A stretch of DNA of 32,145 nt. It comes from JAEDES01 sp964616405 (lineage in GTDB: Bacteria > Bacillota_I > Bacilli_A > RF39 > UBA660). The DNA is taken from contig CAZTRE010000012.1 of assembly GCA_964616405.1 (NCBI GenBank), forward strand, positions 1 through 32,145, given 5' to 3'. Below are positions 15,947 to 23,440 of the stretch, piece by piece; position 1 is the first letter of the stretch; every line of letters starts with the position of its first letter. The position numbers and the translations under genes are program-made. A model generated the notes under the pieces. The model had not been told where the DNA came from. It saw nothing but the letters and a program-made list of their open reading frames with translations, and ran no database searches.

Positions 15947-15967
15947 TTTTAGACTGTTGGTCTAAAA
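15947..15967. promoter_or_regulatory. TetR operator O1, upstream of -35
   Basis: Perfect inverted repeat: TTTTAGAC, five centre bases TGTTG, then GTCTAAAA. It ends 5 bp upstream of the -35. The centre-to-centre distance to O2 is about 62-63 bp, near six helical turns. Confidence 0.75.
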
Positions 15968-16140
15968 TCATCTATTTATAGATCTTTATATAGACTTAAG
16001 ATAATACTTATTGAAATGATAAAATCAATATAATTTATGATATAATAACTTGTAGGAGAAATAATTACTCGGCAAAAATTATTAAATCACTGTCAGATCA
16101 TTATATAGTTATTGATGAGGTATAACTATAGGGAGGTAAA

Positions 16141-16572
16141 ATGGAAGAGAAATTTAAAGATTTAATTGATATGTGTAAAAATGGCATTGCTTTAAATGAT
16201 GAAAATATCGGTTCAGGAATGTTTTTAGTAGATAGGAAAACATTTCAATTAGTTATACCATCGGATAATACCGATAGTCATGGGGATTTCTTTGTGTATT
16301 CAATTAAGGGACATGATTGTTATTCATATAATAGCGTAAGCACTCATATTTATCATATTGTTGATGGAACTGGTAAATTTATAATAGACGATCAAAGCGT
16401 TGAAGTTAATCCTGGTGATATAATAACAATTGAACCAAATAAGGTATTTACATATGAAGGTAATATGATTATAACTTTTGAAATGACTCCAAATTTTAAA
16501 GAGGAAAATGATCATTTTGTAAGAGAGGTTAATTACGGTAATAAATTTAAAAAATATTGTAAGAAAGGTTAA
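16141..16572 (+). CDS. Cupin-fold protein
   Basis: 143 residues. The middle reads STHIYHIVDGTGKFIIDDQSVEV and then NPGDIITIEPNKVFTYEG (two stretches), the two beta-motifs of a single-domain cupin. The first motif has His in THIYHIVDGTGKF; the second lacks the usual His (NKVFTYEG), so metal binding may be weak or absent. It could be an isomerase, sugar-binding protein or sensor. GGGAGG lies 4-5 nt ahead of the ATG. The dehydrogenase gene follows after 42 nt, which suggests a joint metabolic role. Confidence 0.7.
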   Translation: MEEKFKDLIDMCKNGIALNDENIGSGMFLVDRKTFQLVIPSDNTDSHGDFFVYSIKGHDCYSYNSVSTHIYHIVDGTGKFIIDDQSVEVNPGDIITIEPNKVFTYEGNMIITFEMTPNFKEENDHFVREVNYGNKFKKYCKKG

Positions 16573-16614
16573 ATACGATAATAATTTTGAAAAATAAATA
16601 GGAGGTATAGAGAT

Positions 16615-17328
16615 ATGAAAAATATTATTACAGGAGCAGCAAGTGGTGTTGGAAAAGCTGTTGCGAAAGAATTAAAAAATGAAAATATAATTTTATTAGA
16701 TGTAGATGTTGAAAATTTAAATAAGACAGGTGCTGAGTTAAATAAAGGTTTTTATGTATGTAATTTAGCTGATTGCAATGATATTGAAAATACAATGTCT
16801 ATAATAGAGAAAAAATATGGAACAATTGATTGTTTGATTAATTGTGCAGGAATGTGGATATCAGGTGATATGTCAAAACTAGAGGAACCTATTTTTGATG
16901 AAATGAATTCGTTAGAAAGAATAAAAAATGTAATTGATACAAATGTGTTTGGAACAATTGCGATGGTAAAAAGTGTATTTCCTATAATGAAAAAACAAGG
17001 TTATGGTCAAATAATTAATATTAATTCTCAAAGTGGAGTTATGTGTGAGCCACCATTTCCAATTTATAATGCTACTAAGCATAGTACAAATGCTTTTAGA
17101 AAAGCAATACAGGATGATTTAGCAAGAAATAATATAAAGATAACTGATGTTTGTCCCGGACTTATTCAAACAGATTTTTATAAAAGGGCAAATAATGAAT
17201 TACCAAAAGAAGTCATGGATACGGGATTAACTCCGGAAGATGTGGCTAAAACAGTTAAGTATGTCTTTGATTTACCACATGAAATAACTATACCAAGTAT
17301 AGAAGTGAGACATATAAAAAATTATTAA
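16615..17328 (+). CDS. Short-chain dehydrogenase/reductase
   Basis: 237 residues of classical SDR layout. It has a glycine-rich cofactor loop TGAASGVG (6-13), D at the end of the second strand (LLDVD, favouring NAD over NADP), NCAG in the fourth strand region, a catalytic Ser in INSQSG and YNATK with catalytic Tyr and Lys, followed by PGLIQT. It therefore oxidises or reduces an alcohol/carbonyl; the substrate is unknown. GGAGG precedes the ATG by about 8 nt. It shares the upstream region with the cupin gene. Confidence 0.9.
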   Translation: MKNIITGAASGVGKAVAKELKNENIILLDVDVENLNKTGAELNKGFYVCNLADCNDIENTMSIIEKKYGTIDCLINCAGMWISGDMSKLEEPIFDEMNSLERIKNVIDTNVFGTIAMVKSVFPIMKKQGYGQIININSQSGVMCEPPFPIYNATKHSTNAFRKAIQDDLARNNIKITDVCPGLIQTDFYKRANNELPKEVMDTGLTPEDVAKTVKYVFDLPHEITIPSIEVRHIKNY

Positions 17329-17365
17329 AATTATGGTATAATGGTTGTAAGAGAGGTAGATGTAG

Positions 17366-18862
17366 ATGAAATTAAATAGAGAGTTACAACAATACATTGG
17401 GAAAAATGTTTTTTCTAGTTATAAAAAGAATGATTTGGGACATGATTTAGATCATATTAAATATGTTATTGATAGGAGTTTAAAATTTGCAGACGAAGTT
17501 GATGATATTAATTATGATATGGTCTATACAATAGCAGCCTATCACGATATAGGTCATTATATTGATGCTAAAAATCATGAAAAAGTTTCAGCAGATATGT
17601 TACTTGCTGATGAAAATTTAAAGGCTTTTTTCACTGAAAGTGAAATTAAGACAATGGCAGAAGCAGTATATGATCATAGAGCAAGCATGGATGGAGAGCC
17701 TAGAAGTATTTATGGAAAAATAGTTTCTTCTGCTGACAGAAACACATCAATAGATGTTCCATTAAAAAGAACATATACTTATAGAGTTGAACATAATCCA
17801 AATGATACACTTGATGAAGTAATTGAAGCATCTAGAAAACACCTAATGGATAAATTTGGTAAAAAAGGCTATGCAAATGAAAAGATGTATTTTGAAGATT
17901 TGGATTATAAAAAATTTTTAGAAGATATATCAATTTTAGTAGAAGACAAAGAAAAATTTAGAAGAAGATTTATGGAGGTAAATGGATTAAATAATAAATT
18001 GAAATTAACTTTTAATGAGACAAAAAGATGCAATCCAGATATGTCATTAGATCAAATATTATATGCTGTATATGATAAAGTGAAAGATGAATACAATAAG
18101 CCATTTGATGTATTAAGAAATATGATATTAGAAGCAAATGATATTGATGAATTAGAATACTATACAAAAGATGTTAGACAAGATTTAAAAGATTATATTG
18201 CGGAGCATATATTCCCTGAATATGACAAAAATGATGGTGGTCATAATATTGCTCATATTTTAGAAGTAATAAGAAGAAGTTTTGCATTAAATGATACTTT
18301 TAAATTAGGTTTAGATGATAATATGATATATGCAATAGCTTCTTGTCATGATTGGGGAAAATATGAAGATCATTCTATACATCATTTAATTGCTGCTAGA
18401 AATTTTATAAACGATAATGGAATGAGTGAGTTCTTTACGGATGAACAAAGACAAATAATTAAAGAGGCAATTGAAGATCATCGTTCTTCTAAAGAAGATG
18501 AACCAAGAAGTGTATATGGAAAACTTATTTCTTCTGCCGATAGAAATACGAATATTGAAATAGTATTTATTAGAAGTTTCTTTGTGGCTCATGAAAGAAT
18601 GCCAGAGACAGTTATTGAGGATTATTTAGATTATACGATTGATAGATTATCGAAAAAATATAGTGAAGATAATCCTGAAAATATGTTTTTTGAGGATGAA
18701 ACCTATAAAGTATTTATTCAAGATATGAGAAATTTATTAAAACGGGAAGATGAATTTAAAAATAGATATTGTGAAGTTAATCATATATCATCTAGAACCA
18801 ATCGGGTTTGTGATGAACAAGGTGAAATTAATTATATTAAAAAGTTGACAATGAATAGTTAA
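17366..18862 (+). CDS. Tandem HD-domain phosphohydrolase fusion
   Basis: 498 residues made of two homologous HD domains. The first has H30, H60-D61, H64 and D124; the second repeats the pattern with HD at 328-329 and D392. Both halves share the block DHR-x-S then EPRS-x-YGK then SSADRNT, and both end with MFFED/MYFED-type segments and a cysteine- or glutamate-containing EVN stretch. A linker of about 60 residues (210-270) joins them. HD domains hydrolyse phosphate esters of nucleotides or signals. I know this family mainly as single-domain proteins of about 200 residues, so the fusion is unusual. A TATAAT at 17337-17342 lies upstream with no good -35. GAGGT serves the ATG; a nearer ATG at 17360 runs straight into TAG. 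Confidence 0.85.
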   Translation: MKLNRELQQYIGKNVFSSYKKNDLGHDLDHIKYVIDRSLKFADEVDDINYDMVYTIAAYHDIGHYIDAKNHEKVSADMLLADENLKAFFTESEIKTMAEAVYDHRASMDGEPRSIYGKIVSSADRNTSIDVPLKRTYTYRVEHNPNDTLDEVIEASRKHLMDKFGKKGYANEKMYFEDLDYKKFLEDISILVEDKEKFRRRFMEVNGLNNKLKLTFNETKRCNPDMSLDQILYAVYDKVKDEYNKPFDVLRNMILEANDIDELEYYTKDVRQDLKDYIAEHIFPEYDKNDGGHNIAHILEVIRRSFALNDTFKLGLDDNMIYAIASCHDWGKYEDHSIHHLIAARNFINDNGMSEFFTDEQRQIIKEAIEDHRSSKEDEPRSVYGKLISSADRNTNIEIVFIRSFFVAHERMPETVIEDYLDYTIDRLSKKYSEDNPENMFFEDETYKVFIQDMRNLLKREDEFKNRYCEVNHISSRTNRVCDEQGEINYIKKLTMNS

Positions 18863-18915
18863 AATTTCTAGATGAGGTAAAACGTTTGAGGATAATCAAG
18901 AAAGCATTAGATAAA

Positions 18916-18992
18916 TAATTTAATTATTCAAACAAATATGAAATATCTTTTGATTATGCTTTACAAAGTAACTATTACTGATTATTGAGAAG
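18916..18992 (+). pseudogene. Short coding-like remnant
   Basis: One frame reads FNYSNKYEISFDYALQSNYY, then TGA, then LLRSVI and a stop. It looks protein-like but has no start or ribosome site. Probably the tail of a decayed gene; reading the TGA as Trp is not supported, since other genes here stop at TGA. Confidence 0.2.
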
Positions 18993-19000
18993 TGTAATTT

Positions 19001-19044
19001 AAAAAGAAGATTTAAAGCATGATACTTATAATCTTCTTTTTTTG
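19001..19044. terminator. Bidirectional terminator
   Basis: AAAGAAGATT (19003-19012) pairs with AATCTTCTTT (19030-19039), with A/T runs on both sides. It can end the HD gene on the plus strand and the decayed gene on the minus strand. Confidence 0.75.
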
Positions 19045-19066
19045 TAAATGATTTATAGATACAAAT

Positions 19067-19476
19067 TTAACGGTTTAAGACTTTCCTCATTTTGTATTCG
19101 TTTACTACGTCAAGGCGTATAATTTTATTAATATAATTCTGTGTATTATGAATTAGTAAAAATAAGTTGTTAATAAAGTCATTTAATTGACTATTTGTTA
19201 AATCTGCATTTTTAAAGTATGGTTTAAAAATATTCTTTAGTTCCTTTTGAGTTAACATATATAATTTTTCAAAAGCAAATGTTTCTTTTTTTGTATTGTA
19301 TAGATTTCAATAGTGTTATTAATAATTCTTGCATTAATACAAATGTATTTATTTAAGTCATCAGGGGAATTCATTAGTTTTAAAGAAAACATTGCATGAT
19401 AAAGCTGTTCATTAAATTGTTCGATATTTAATGTTTCATAATAGGGATTAAATTTCCAAGGGAGTATATAAAAATT
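19067..19476 (-). pseudogene. Unknown gene, 5'-truncated and frameshifted
   Basis: A 63-codon frame (19258-19067, MLTQKELKNIFKPYF...) is only the end of a longer reading frame. Upstream, another frame reads PWKFNPYYETLNIEQFNEQ, LYHAMFSLKLMNSPDDLN, KYICINARIINNTIEIYTIQ. One extra A in the A7 tract at 19286-19292 joins them through KKETFAFEKLYMLTQKEL, giving about 136 residues. There is no start codon before the stop at 19477-19479, so the 5' end is missing too. No family recognised; the product would be a soluble helical protein. Confidence 0.6.
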
Positions 19477-19534
19477 TTAGTATTTATAGTATAATTTTAT
19501 TAGTAATTATTGAGTCTTTACAAGGGAGGTATTT

Positions 19535-20281
19535 ATGAATATGAATGAAATATTGAAAAAAGTCGATCAGCTCATATTTATGTATAAAAATGGAGAATTA
19601 GGTGGCGAAGTAATGCCAGAAGATGCAAATCCTCATTTTGAAAAATCCTCTTTAGAAAATTACTTATATTTCACTTTACCAATGGCTCTAAACTACCAAA
19701 GAAATTCTTATACTCTTTGGGAAAGTGCATTGAAGACATATAATGATGAAGAAACAAGATTTGTATTTGAGCCAAAGGTTTGTTTAGAAAAAAGTTTTGA
19801 AGAAGTACAATATGCACTTACTAAATATAAAGTTGCATTACAAAAACAAAAGCAAACTGAAATATGGTTAGCACTTTGCAATACATTTGAGGAATTATTT
19901 GATGGTGATATAAGAAAATTATTTGATTCGTTAGATAACGATGTAGATAAAATTAGAGATTATATTCAAAAAGATAATAAAAAGAAATTTCCGTATTTAT
20001 CTGGTACAAAAATATGTAATTATTGGATGTATGTAATTTATCAGTATACTGATCGAAAGTATAGAAATATAGAAAATTTAACTGTTGCCCCAGATACTCA
20101 TGTATGTAAGGCAACGCATAAATTAGGTTTAATTACTGATGATGAATTCAATTCAAGTAATGTTCAACAAATTGTAATAGATAGATGGCAAACATTATTT
20201 AAAAACACAAAGTATAAACCCATTGATATTCATACACCACTCTGGCTATGGAGTAGGAATGGATTTAAGAAGATAAAATGA
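19535..20281 (+). CDS. Helix-hairpin-helix DNA-glycosylase-like protein
   Basis: 248 residues, largely helical. The segment FPYLSGTKICNYWMY (152-166) occupies the place of the helix-hairpin-helix LPGVGxKTA motif. About 25 residues later LTVAPDTHVCKATHKLGLI (182-200) matches the HhH-GPD active-site block (P-x-DTHV-x-R-x-x-x-x-LGL) with D187 as the probable catalytic Asp. There is no iron-sulfur cysteine set. I infer a base-excision-type fold; the substrate base and activity are unknown, and the hairpin motif is degenerate. GGGAGG at 19524-19529 precedes the ATG. A TATAAT at 19490-19495 may be its -10. The next real gene is a nuclease-like protein. Confidence 0.6.
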   Translation: MNMNEILKKVDQLIFMYKNGELGGEVMPEDANPHFEKSSLENYLYFTLPMALNYQRNSYTLWESALKTYNDEETRFVFEPKVCLEKSFEEVQYALTKYKVALQKQKQTEIWLALCNTFEELFDGDIRKLFDSLDNDVDKIRDYIQKDNKKKFPYLSGTKICNYWMYVIYQYTDRKYRNIENLTVAPDTHVCKATHKLGLITDDEFNSSNVQQIVIDRWQTLFKNTKYKPIDIHTPLWLWSRNGFKKIK

Positions 20282-20680
20282 TAGTAGAAAATGTTCCAGA
20301 ATGGACAAAATAATATAAGATAGTATGGAAATTCTTATAATATAGATTGTATGGAAATACAAATTTAGTGTTGGCAGAACAGATCTTTACTATTATATGA
20401 AAGAAAATAGAAAATAAAAAATATTAAAATAATTTAACTCTCTTTTTGATGATTATTTATATAAAAGTTACATTTAATATTTAACTAACCTAATAAATTA
20501 GTAAAATAAAAAGTGAATTAATACTAAAAATCATTTTTTATATATTGAAATATATTAAATTATACTTACTTTTAAAATCTATATTTATAAAATCACACTT
20601 TGCATTATAAATATTTAAATGATATATTAACATCCACATTAATTATTTTTTATGTTGTATATTAAAGGAGAGATGTTAAT
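20282..20680. other. 399-bp gap with coding remnants and AT-rich spacer
   Basis: An 11-codon frame (MIVENVPEWTK) overlaps the previous stop as ATGA, then ends. Two degenerate copies of a GTATGGAAAT-containing segment follow (near 20321 and 20350), and one frame reads KYKFSVGRTDLYYYMKENRK to a stop near 20410. This suggests a decayed gene between the glycosylase-like and nuclease-like genes. From 20430 to 20660 the sequence is about 85 percent A+T with nothing I can name. Confidence 0.4.
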
Positions 20681-21433
20681 ATGAACTATGGTTATCAAAA
20701 TGAATTAGATTTTGTTGATTTGTTTAATAATAAACATTTAAATGAATTAGATTTTAATTCACAGAATTTTTTAAAAGATATTTTTGGAAAGGTAATAGAC
20801 AATGATGAACCAATAAAATCGTGGAAGAATAAAATGAATCAAAAAGCTGATATTTTTATAAGGTATAAAAACTATATTAAAAGTATAAGTTTAAAATGTG
20901 GAAAAAGTAATTCTATACACTGTGAAAATATTCAAGATTTTAGAAGATACTTGGAAGCATTATCTATTCCTTATCATATTATTGAAAAATATGTTAGTTA
21001 TCACTATGGTTATAAAAAAGATGCAAATGGTAATACTGATTTTTCATTTTCTTTAAGTTCGGATGAGTATAAAGAATTGTATCAATCCGAAATAAATGCT
21101 TTTAATGCTTCTATTAATAAAACCAGGATAATAGTTGATATGGTAGAAAGATTCATAGTAAGAGGAAGAAATTCTGATTATGATATAGATGCCTTAGTAT
21201 GTGGTACTATTAATGACTATGTTTGGGTTAATAAATATGAATTATATGATTTAATTCTATCTAAAAGATGTTTAGATTTTACATCTCCTCATATTGCTTG
21301 TTTAACAATTGGCCCTAAAAAGAGAAATCTTAAGAGAGATTCTAATAATGCAAAAGAACGATATTTAGTTTGTATAAGATGGAATTTTATTAAGGAGGAT
21401 ATTTGTAATTTTAAAGAAGGCATTGCCAAATAG
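20681..21433 (+). CDS. PD-(D/E)XK-like nuclease, possible restriction/defence enzyme
   Basis: 250 residues, soluble. KADIFIRYKNYIKSISLKCG (56-74 region) carries D57 and a later S-L-K72, the D...(D/E/S)xK spacing of PD-(D/E)XK nucleases. The following GKSNSIHCENI resembles the K-x-G-x-x-NSVH-x-E stretch of restriction-type hypothetical nucleases. E8 may complete the site. The C-terminal half has the recurring pattern HIACLTIGPKKRNLKRD and then ERYLVCIRWNF, which I have seen in the same group of proteins. Strong GGAG (AAAGGAG, about 20665-20671) precedes the ATG. The AT-rich upstream region and lack of a methylase nearby are notable. Activity is inferred, not certain. Confidence 0.55.
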   Translation: MNYGYQNELDFVDLFNNKHLNELDFNSQNFLKDIFGKVIDNDEPIKSWKNKMNQKADIFIRYKNYIKSISLKCGKSNSIHCENIQDFRRYLEALSIPYHIIEKYVSYHYGYKKDANGNTDFSFSLSSDEYKELYQSEINAFNASINKTRIIVDMVERFIVRGRNSDYDIDALVCGTINDYVWVNKYELYDLILSKRCLDFTSPHIACLTIGPKKRNLKRDSNNAKERYLVCIRWNFIKEDICNFKEGIAK

Positions 21434-21445
21434 CTGTGATGGGGG
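21433..21445 (+). repeat. 13-bp inverted copy of a tRNA-Gly segment
   Basis: GCTGTGATGGGGG, directly at the nuclease stop codon, is the exact reverse complement of 21514-21526, inside the tRNA-Gly gene (anticodon-arm 3' side, variable loop and T-arm). A GC-rich 13-mer match 70 bp away in such AT-rich DNA is unlikely to be chance. Confidence 0.8.
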
Positions 21446-21451
21446 ATATAA

Positions 21452-21477
21452 CAAAAAAACTAGGTTAAGTACCTAGT
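21452..21477 (-). terminator. Terminator of the tRNA unit
   Basis: ACTAGGT (21459-21465) / TAAGT / ACCTAGT (21471-21477); on the minus strand the stem is followed by seven T's. Confidence 0.85.
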
Positions 21478-21490
21478 CTATTATCAATAA

Positions 21491-21565
21491 TGGAGCGAAC
21501 GAGGGGAATCGAACCCCCATCACAGCCTTGGCAAGGCCGTATTCTAACCATTGAACCACGTTCGC
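21491..21565 (-). tRNA. tRNA-Gly (GCC)
   Basis: The 75-nt minus-strand gene includes an encoded CCA end. The acceptor arm is GCGAACG/CGTTCGC. The anticodon stem-loop is CGGCC-TTGCCAA-GGCTG with anticodon GCC, and the T-loop is GTTCGATTC. It is complete and follows tRNA-Cys by 6 nt. Confidence 0.95.
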
Positions 21566-21571
21566 AAAAAA

Positions 21572-21645
21572 TGGAGGGGCCTACCGGATTTGAACCGGTG
21601 ATCAGGGTGTTGCAGACCCACGCCTTACCACTTGGCTAAAGCCCC
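21572..21645 (-). tRNA. tRNA-Cys (GCA)
   Basis: The 74-nt minus-strand gene has an encoded CCA end. The acceptor arm is GGGGCTT/AGGCCCC, the D-arm is GCCAAGTGGTAAGGC and the anticodon loop is CTGCAAC (anticodon GCA). The outermost anticodon-stem pair is T-T, also seen in mycoplasma-type tRNA-Cys. The T-arm is CCGGTTCAAATCCGG. Confidence 0.95.
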
Positions 21646-21666
21646 AAATTGATTTAAGCACTTATG

Positions 21667-21695
21667 ATTTTACACTATTAGATTTAATTTGTCAA
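21667..21695 (-). promoter_or_regulatory. Promoter of the tRNA-Cys/tRNA-Gly unit
   Basis: Minus strand: TTGACA (21695-21690), 17 bp, TAAAAT (21672-21667). The start falls about 15 nt before tRNA-Cys. Confidence 0.85.
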
Positions 21696-21785
21696 TTGGT
21701 CTTGATAATAAATTTTATGATATATAGTATATTTTTATTTATAATTTTTAAGAATTATTGAATATATTTTAATAGTGGTGATGAT

Positions 21786-22115
21786 ATGCTTCCAAATATT
21801 CCTCCAAAAGTTTTTTCACTTAGCGCTGTGGCGGTTGGATATATATTGATTGATGATATGACTGCGAATGAACAAAATGCGGTTGGCAATTGGTTGATGT
21901 TAGTAGCGCAGGTTCTATCTACAAATGCTTTTTATAGAGCTGTAATGCAAGAAAGGGGATTGGAACCGGAAGGGTCTACTGAAACGGGAAGAAATAACTC
22001 AAATACATTTGCTGGTAGTCAATCTTCTAATAATAATGAAAGTACTATTATTATGCTTCAAAAGATGATTGTTGCTTTGCAGAAGGAGGTTAATGAAATT
22101 AAGCAAAAAATGTAA
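21786..22115 (+). CDS. Small hypothetical protein with hydrophobic N-terminus and coiled coil
   Basis: 109 residues. A hydrophobic first third (VFSLSAVAVGYILIDDMTAN, NWLMLVAQVLSTNAFY) is followed by a Ser/Asn-rich linker and a C-terminal coiled coil (MLQKMIVALQKEVNEIKQKM). The layout suggests a membrane-associated oligomer. Similar small proteins occur as uncharacterised proteins in gut Bacillota; function is unknown. GTGGTGATGAT precedes the ATG (weak ribosome site). It lies between the tRNA unit and htrA. Confidence 0.65.
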   Translation: MLPNIPPKVFSLSAVAVGYILIDDMTANEQNAVGNWLMLVAQVLSTNAFYRAVMQERGLEPEGSTETGRNNSNTFAGSQSSNNNESTIIMLQKMIVALQKEVNEIKQKM

Positions 22116-22198
22116 AATTTCACAATAATTTCTTATTTCTATCATAATTTATTCATAATTTAAAAATATACTTGATAATAGTGAAAGGAAATATGGTT

Positions 22199-23374
22199 AT
22201 GAATGAGCAAAATAATACTAAGAAAAAAGTAAATTCAAATAAATTTATTATTTCAATGATAGTTATAGGGTGTGTTCTAGCTGTTATTGCTGGTGGAATA
22301 GGAGTTTATTTGGTTAGTGATAAGTTAGATTTCAAAATTGGAAAAAATGTAGTGGAGTTAAAATATACAGATATTGTAAGTAATGATAGTAATGGAATTT
22401 ATATGACTGATGTATCTGAAGTTGTGGATAATGTTATGCCATCAATTGTGTCTATTACGAGTAAAACATTAATTTCTAGCGGAAGATTTGGTTCTAGTTT
22501 TTGGGGAAGTAATCAAGTTGCTGAGGGAGCTGGTTCTGGAATAATTATTGGTAAGAGCGATGAAGAATTATTAATTTTAACAAATAATCATGTTGTAGCT
22601 GATACTAATGAACTAAGTGTACAATTTATTAATGAAAAGAGTGTTGATGCAACTATTAAAGGTACTGCTGAGGTTAATGATGTAGCTGTTATTTCTGTTA
22701 AATTAGAGTCTTTGGATAAAAAAACATTGGACGCTATTAAAATAGCTACGATGGGAGATAGTTCTAAATTAAAAGTAGGTAATGGTGTTATTGCAATTGG
22801 TAATGCTCTTGGTTATGGACAATCTGTTACAACAGGTGTTGTTAGTGCGGTTGATCGTGAAGTTACAATTAATGGTACTACTAATAAAATGATTCAAATT
22901 GATGCAGCTATTAATGGAGGAAATAGTGGTGGAGCTTTACTTAATAGTAAAGGTGAAGTTGTAGGAATCAATTCAGCAAAATTTTCTTCTAGTAGGACTG
23001 ATGAGGCAAGCATTGAAGGAATGGGCTTTGCTATTCCAATTAGTGATGTTCAAGAAATAATTACAGATTTAATGAATGGCAAAACTATAAAAAAAGAACA
23101 AAATGGAATCTTGCTTGGAATAACAGGAAGTATTATTAACAGCCCCATAAATGGATTTTATATTTCTTCTGTTGAAGAAGATAGTTGTGCGATGGATGCT
23201 AATTTGAGATCAGGGGACATTATTACTAAAATAGAAGGAGAAAGTATTAAAAATATTAATACAATTAGTAATGTACTAAAAAAAAGTAAAGTAGGGGATA
23301 AAATAAGTTTAACGATACTTTATAGTAATGGTCAGACTTATAATGAAAGGGAAGTAATTGTTACTTTAAAATAA
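22199..23374 (+). CDS. htrA: HtrA/DegP-type serine protease with PDZ domain
   Basis: 391 residues. A short cytoplasmic basic head and one membrane helix (about 17-38) are followed by a trypsin-like domain. Its triad is H131 (TNNHVVAD), D161 (NDVAVI) and S243 (GGNSGGALL). A C-terminal PDZ domain (about 305-390, SGDIITKIEG...LKKSKVGDKISLTI) follows. It degrades or senses misfolded proteins at the outer face of the membrane. ATG 22199 is preferred over 22193 because AAGGAA ends at 22190, 8 nt ahead. The linker before the triad has a glycine-serine stretch (SSGRFGSSFWGS) as is usual in the Gram-positive family. Monocistronic. Confidence 0.93.
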   Translation: MNEQNNTKKKVNSNKFIISMIVIGCVLAVIAGGIGVYLVSDKLDFKIGKNVVELKYTDIVSNDSNGIYMTDVSEVVDNVMPSIVSITSKTLISSGRFGSSFWGSNQVAEGAGSGIIIGKSDEELLILTNNHVVADTNELSVQFINEKSVDATIKGTAEVNDVAVISVKLESLDKKTLDAIKIATMGDSSKLKVGNGVIAIGNALGYGQSVTTGVVSAVDREVTINGTTNKMIQIDAAINGGNSGGALLNSKGEVVGINSAKFSSSRTDEASIEGMGFAIPISDVQEIITDLMNGKTIKKEQNGILLGITGSIINSPINGFYISSVEEDSCAMDANLRSGDIITKIEGESIKNINTISNVLKKSKVGDKISLTILYSNGQTYNEREVIVTLK

Positions 23375-23416
23375 TTATTTTAGAAAACTACTTTTATATA
23401 GTTAGTAGAATTTGTG

Positions 23417-23440
23417 CAAAAAAAGAGGTTAATCCTCTTT
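23417..23440. terminator. Terminator containing the pyrH stop codon
   Basis: AAAGAGG / loop / CCTCTTT flanked by A's and T's. On the minus strand the pyrH TAA (23431-23429) lies in the loop and the T-run follows. Symmetry lets it also end htrA transcription. Confidence 0.85.

Noticed and set aside
15968..16140. Short frame NYSAKIIKSLSDHYIVIDEV before the cupin gene
   Set aside because: It has no start codon or ribosome site in frame and is only about 22 codons, so I do not call it a gene.
18962..18992. TGA read as tryptophan (SNYY-W-LLRSVI)
   Set aside because: Many genes here use TGG for Trp and several, such as the TetR gene and the glycosylase-like gene, end at TGA. The stretch is better explained as a decayed fragment.
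21433..21526. attL/attR pair for an integrated element
   Set aside because: The 13-bp repeat is inverted and comes from inside the tRNA, not its 3' end, and no integrase is present.
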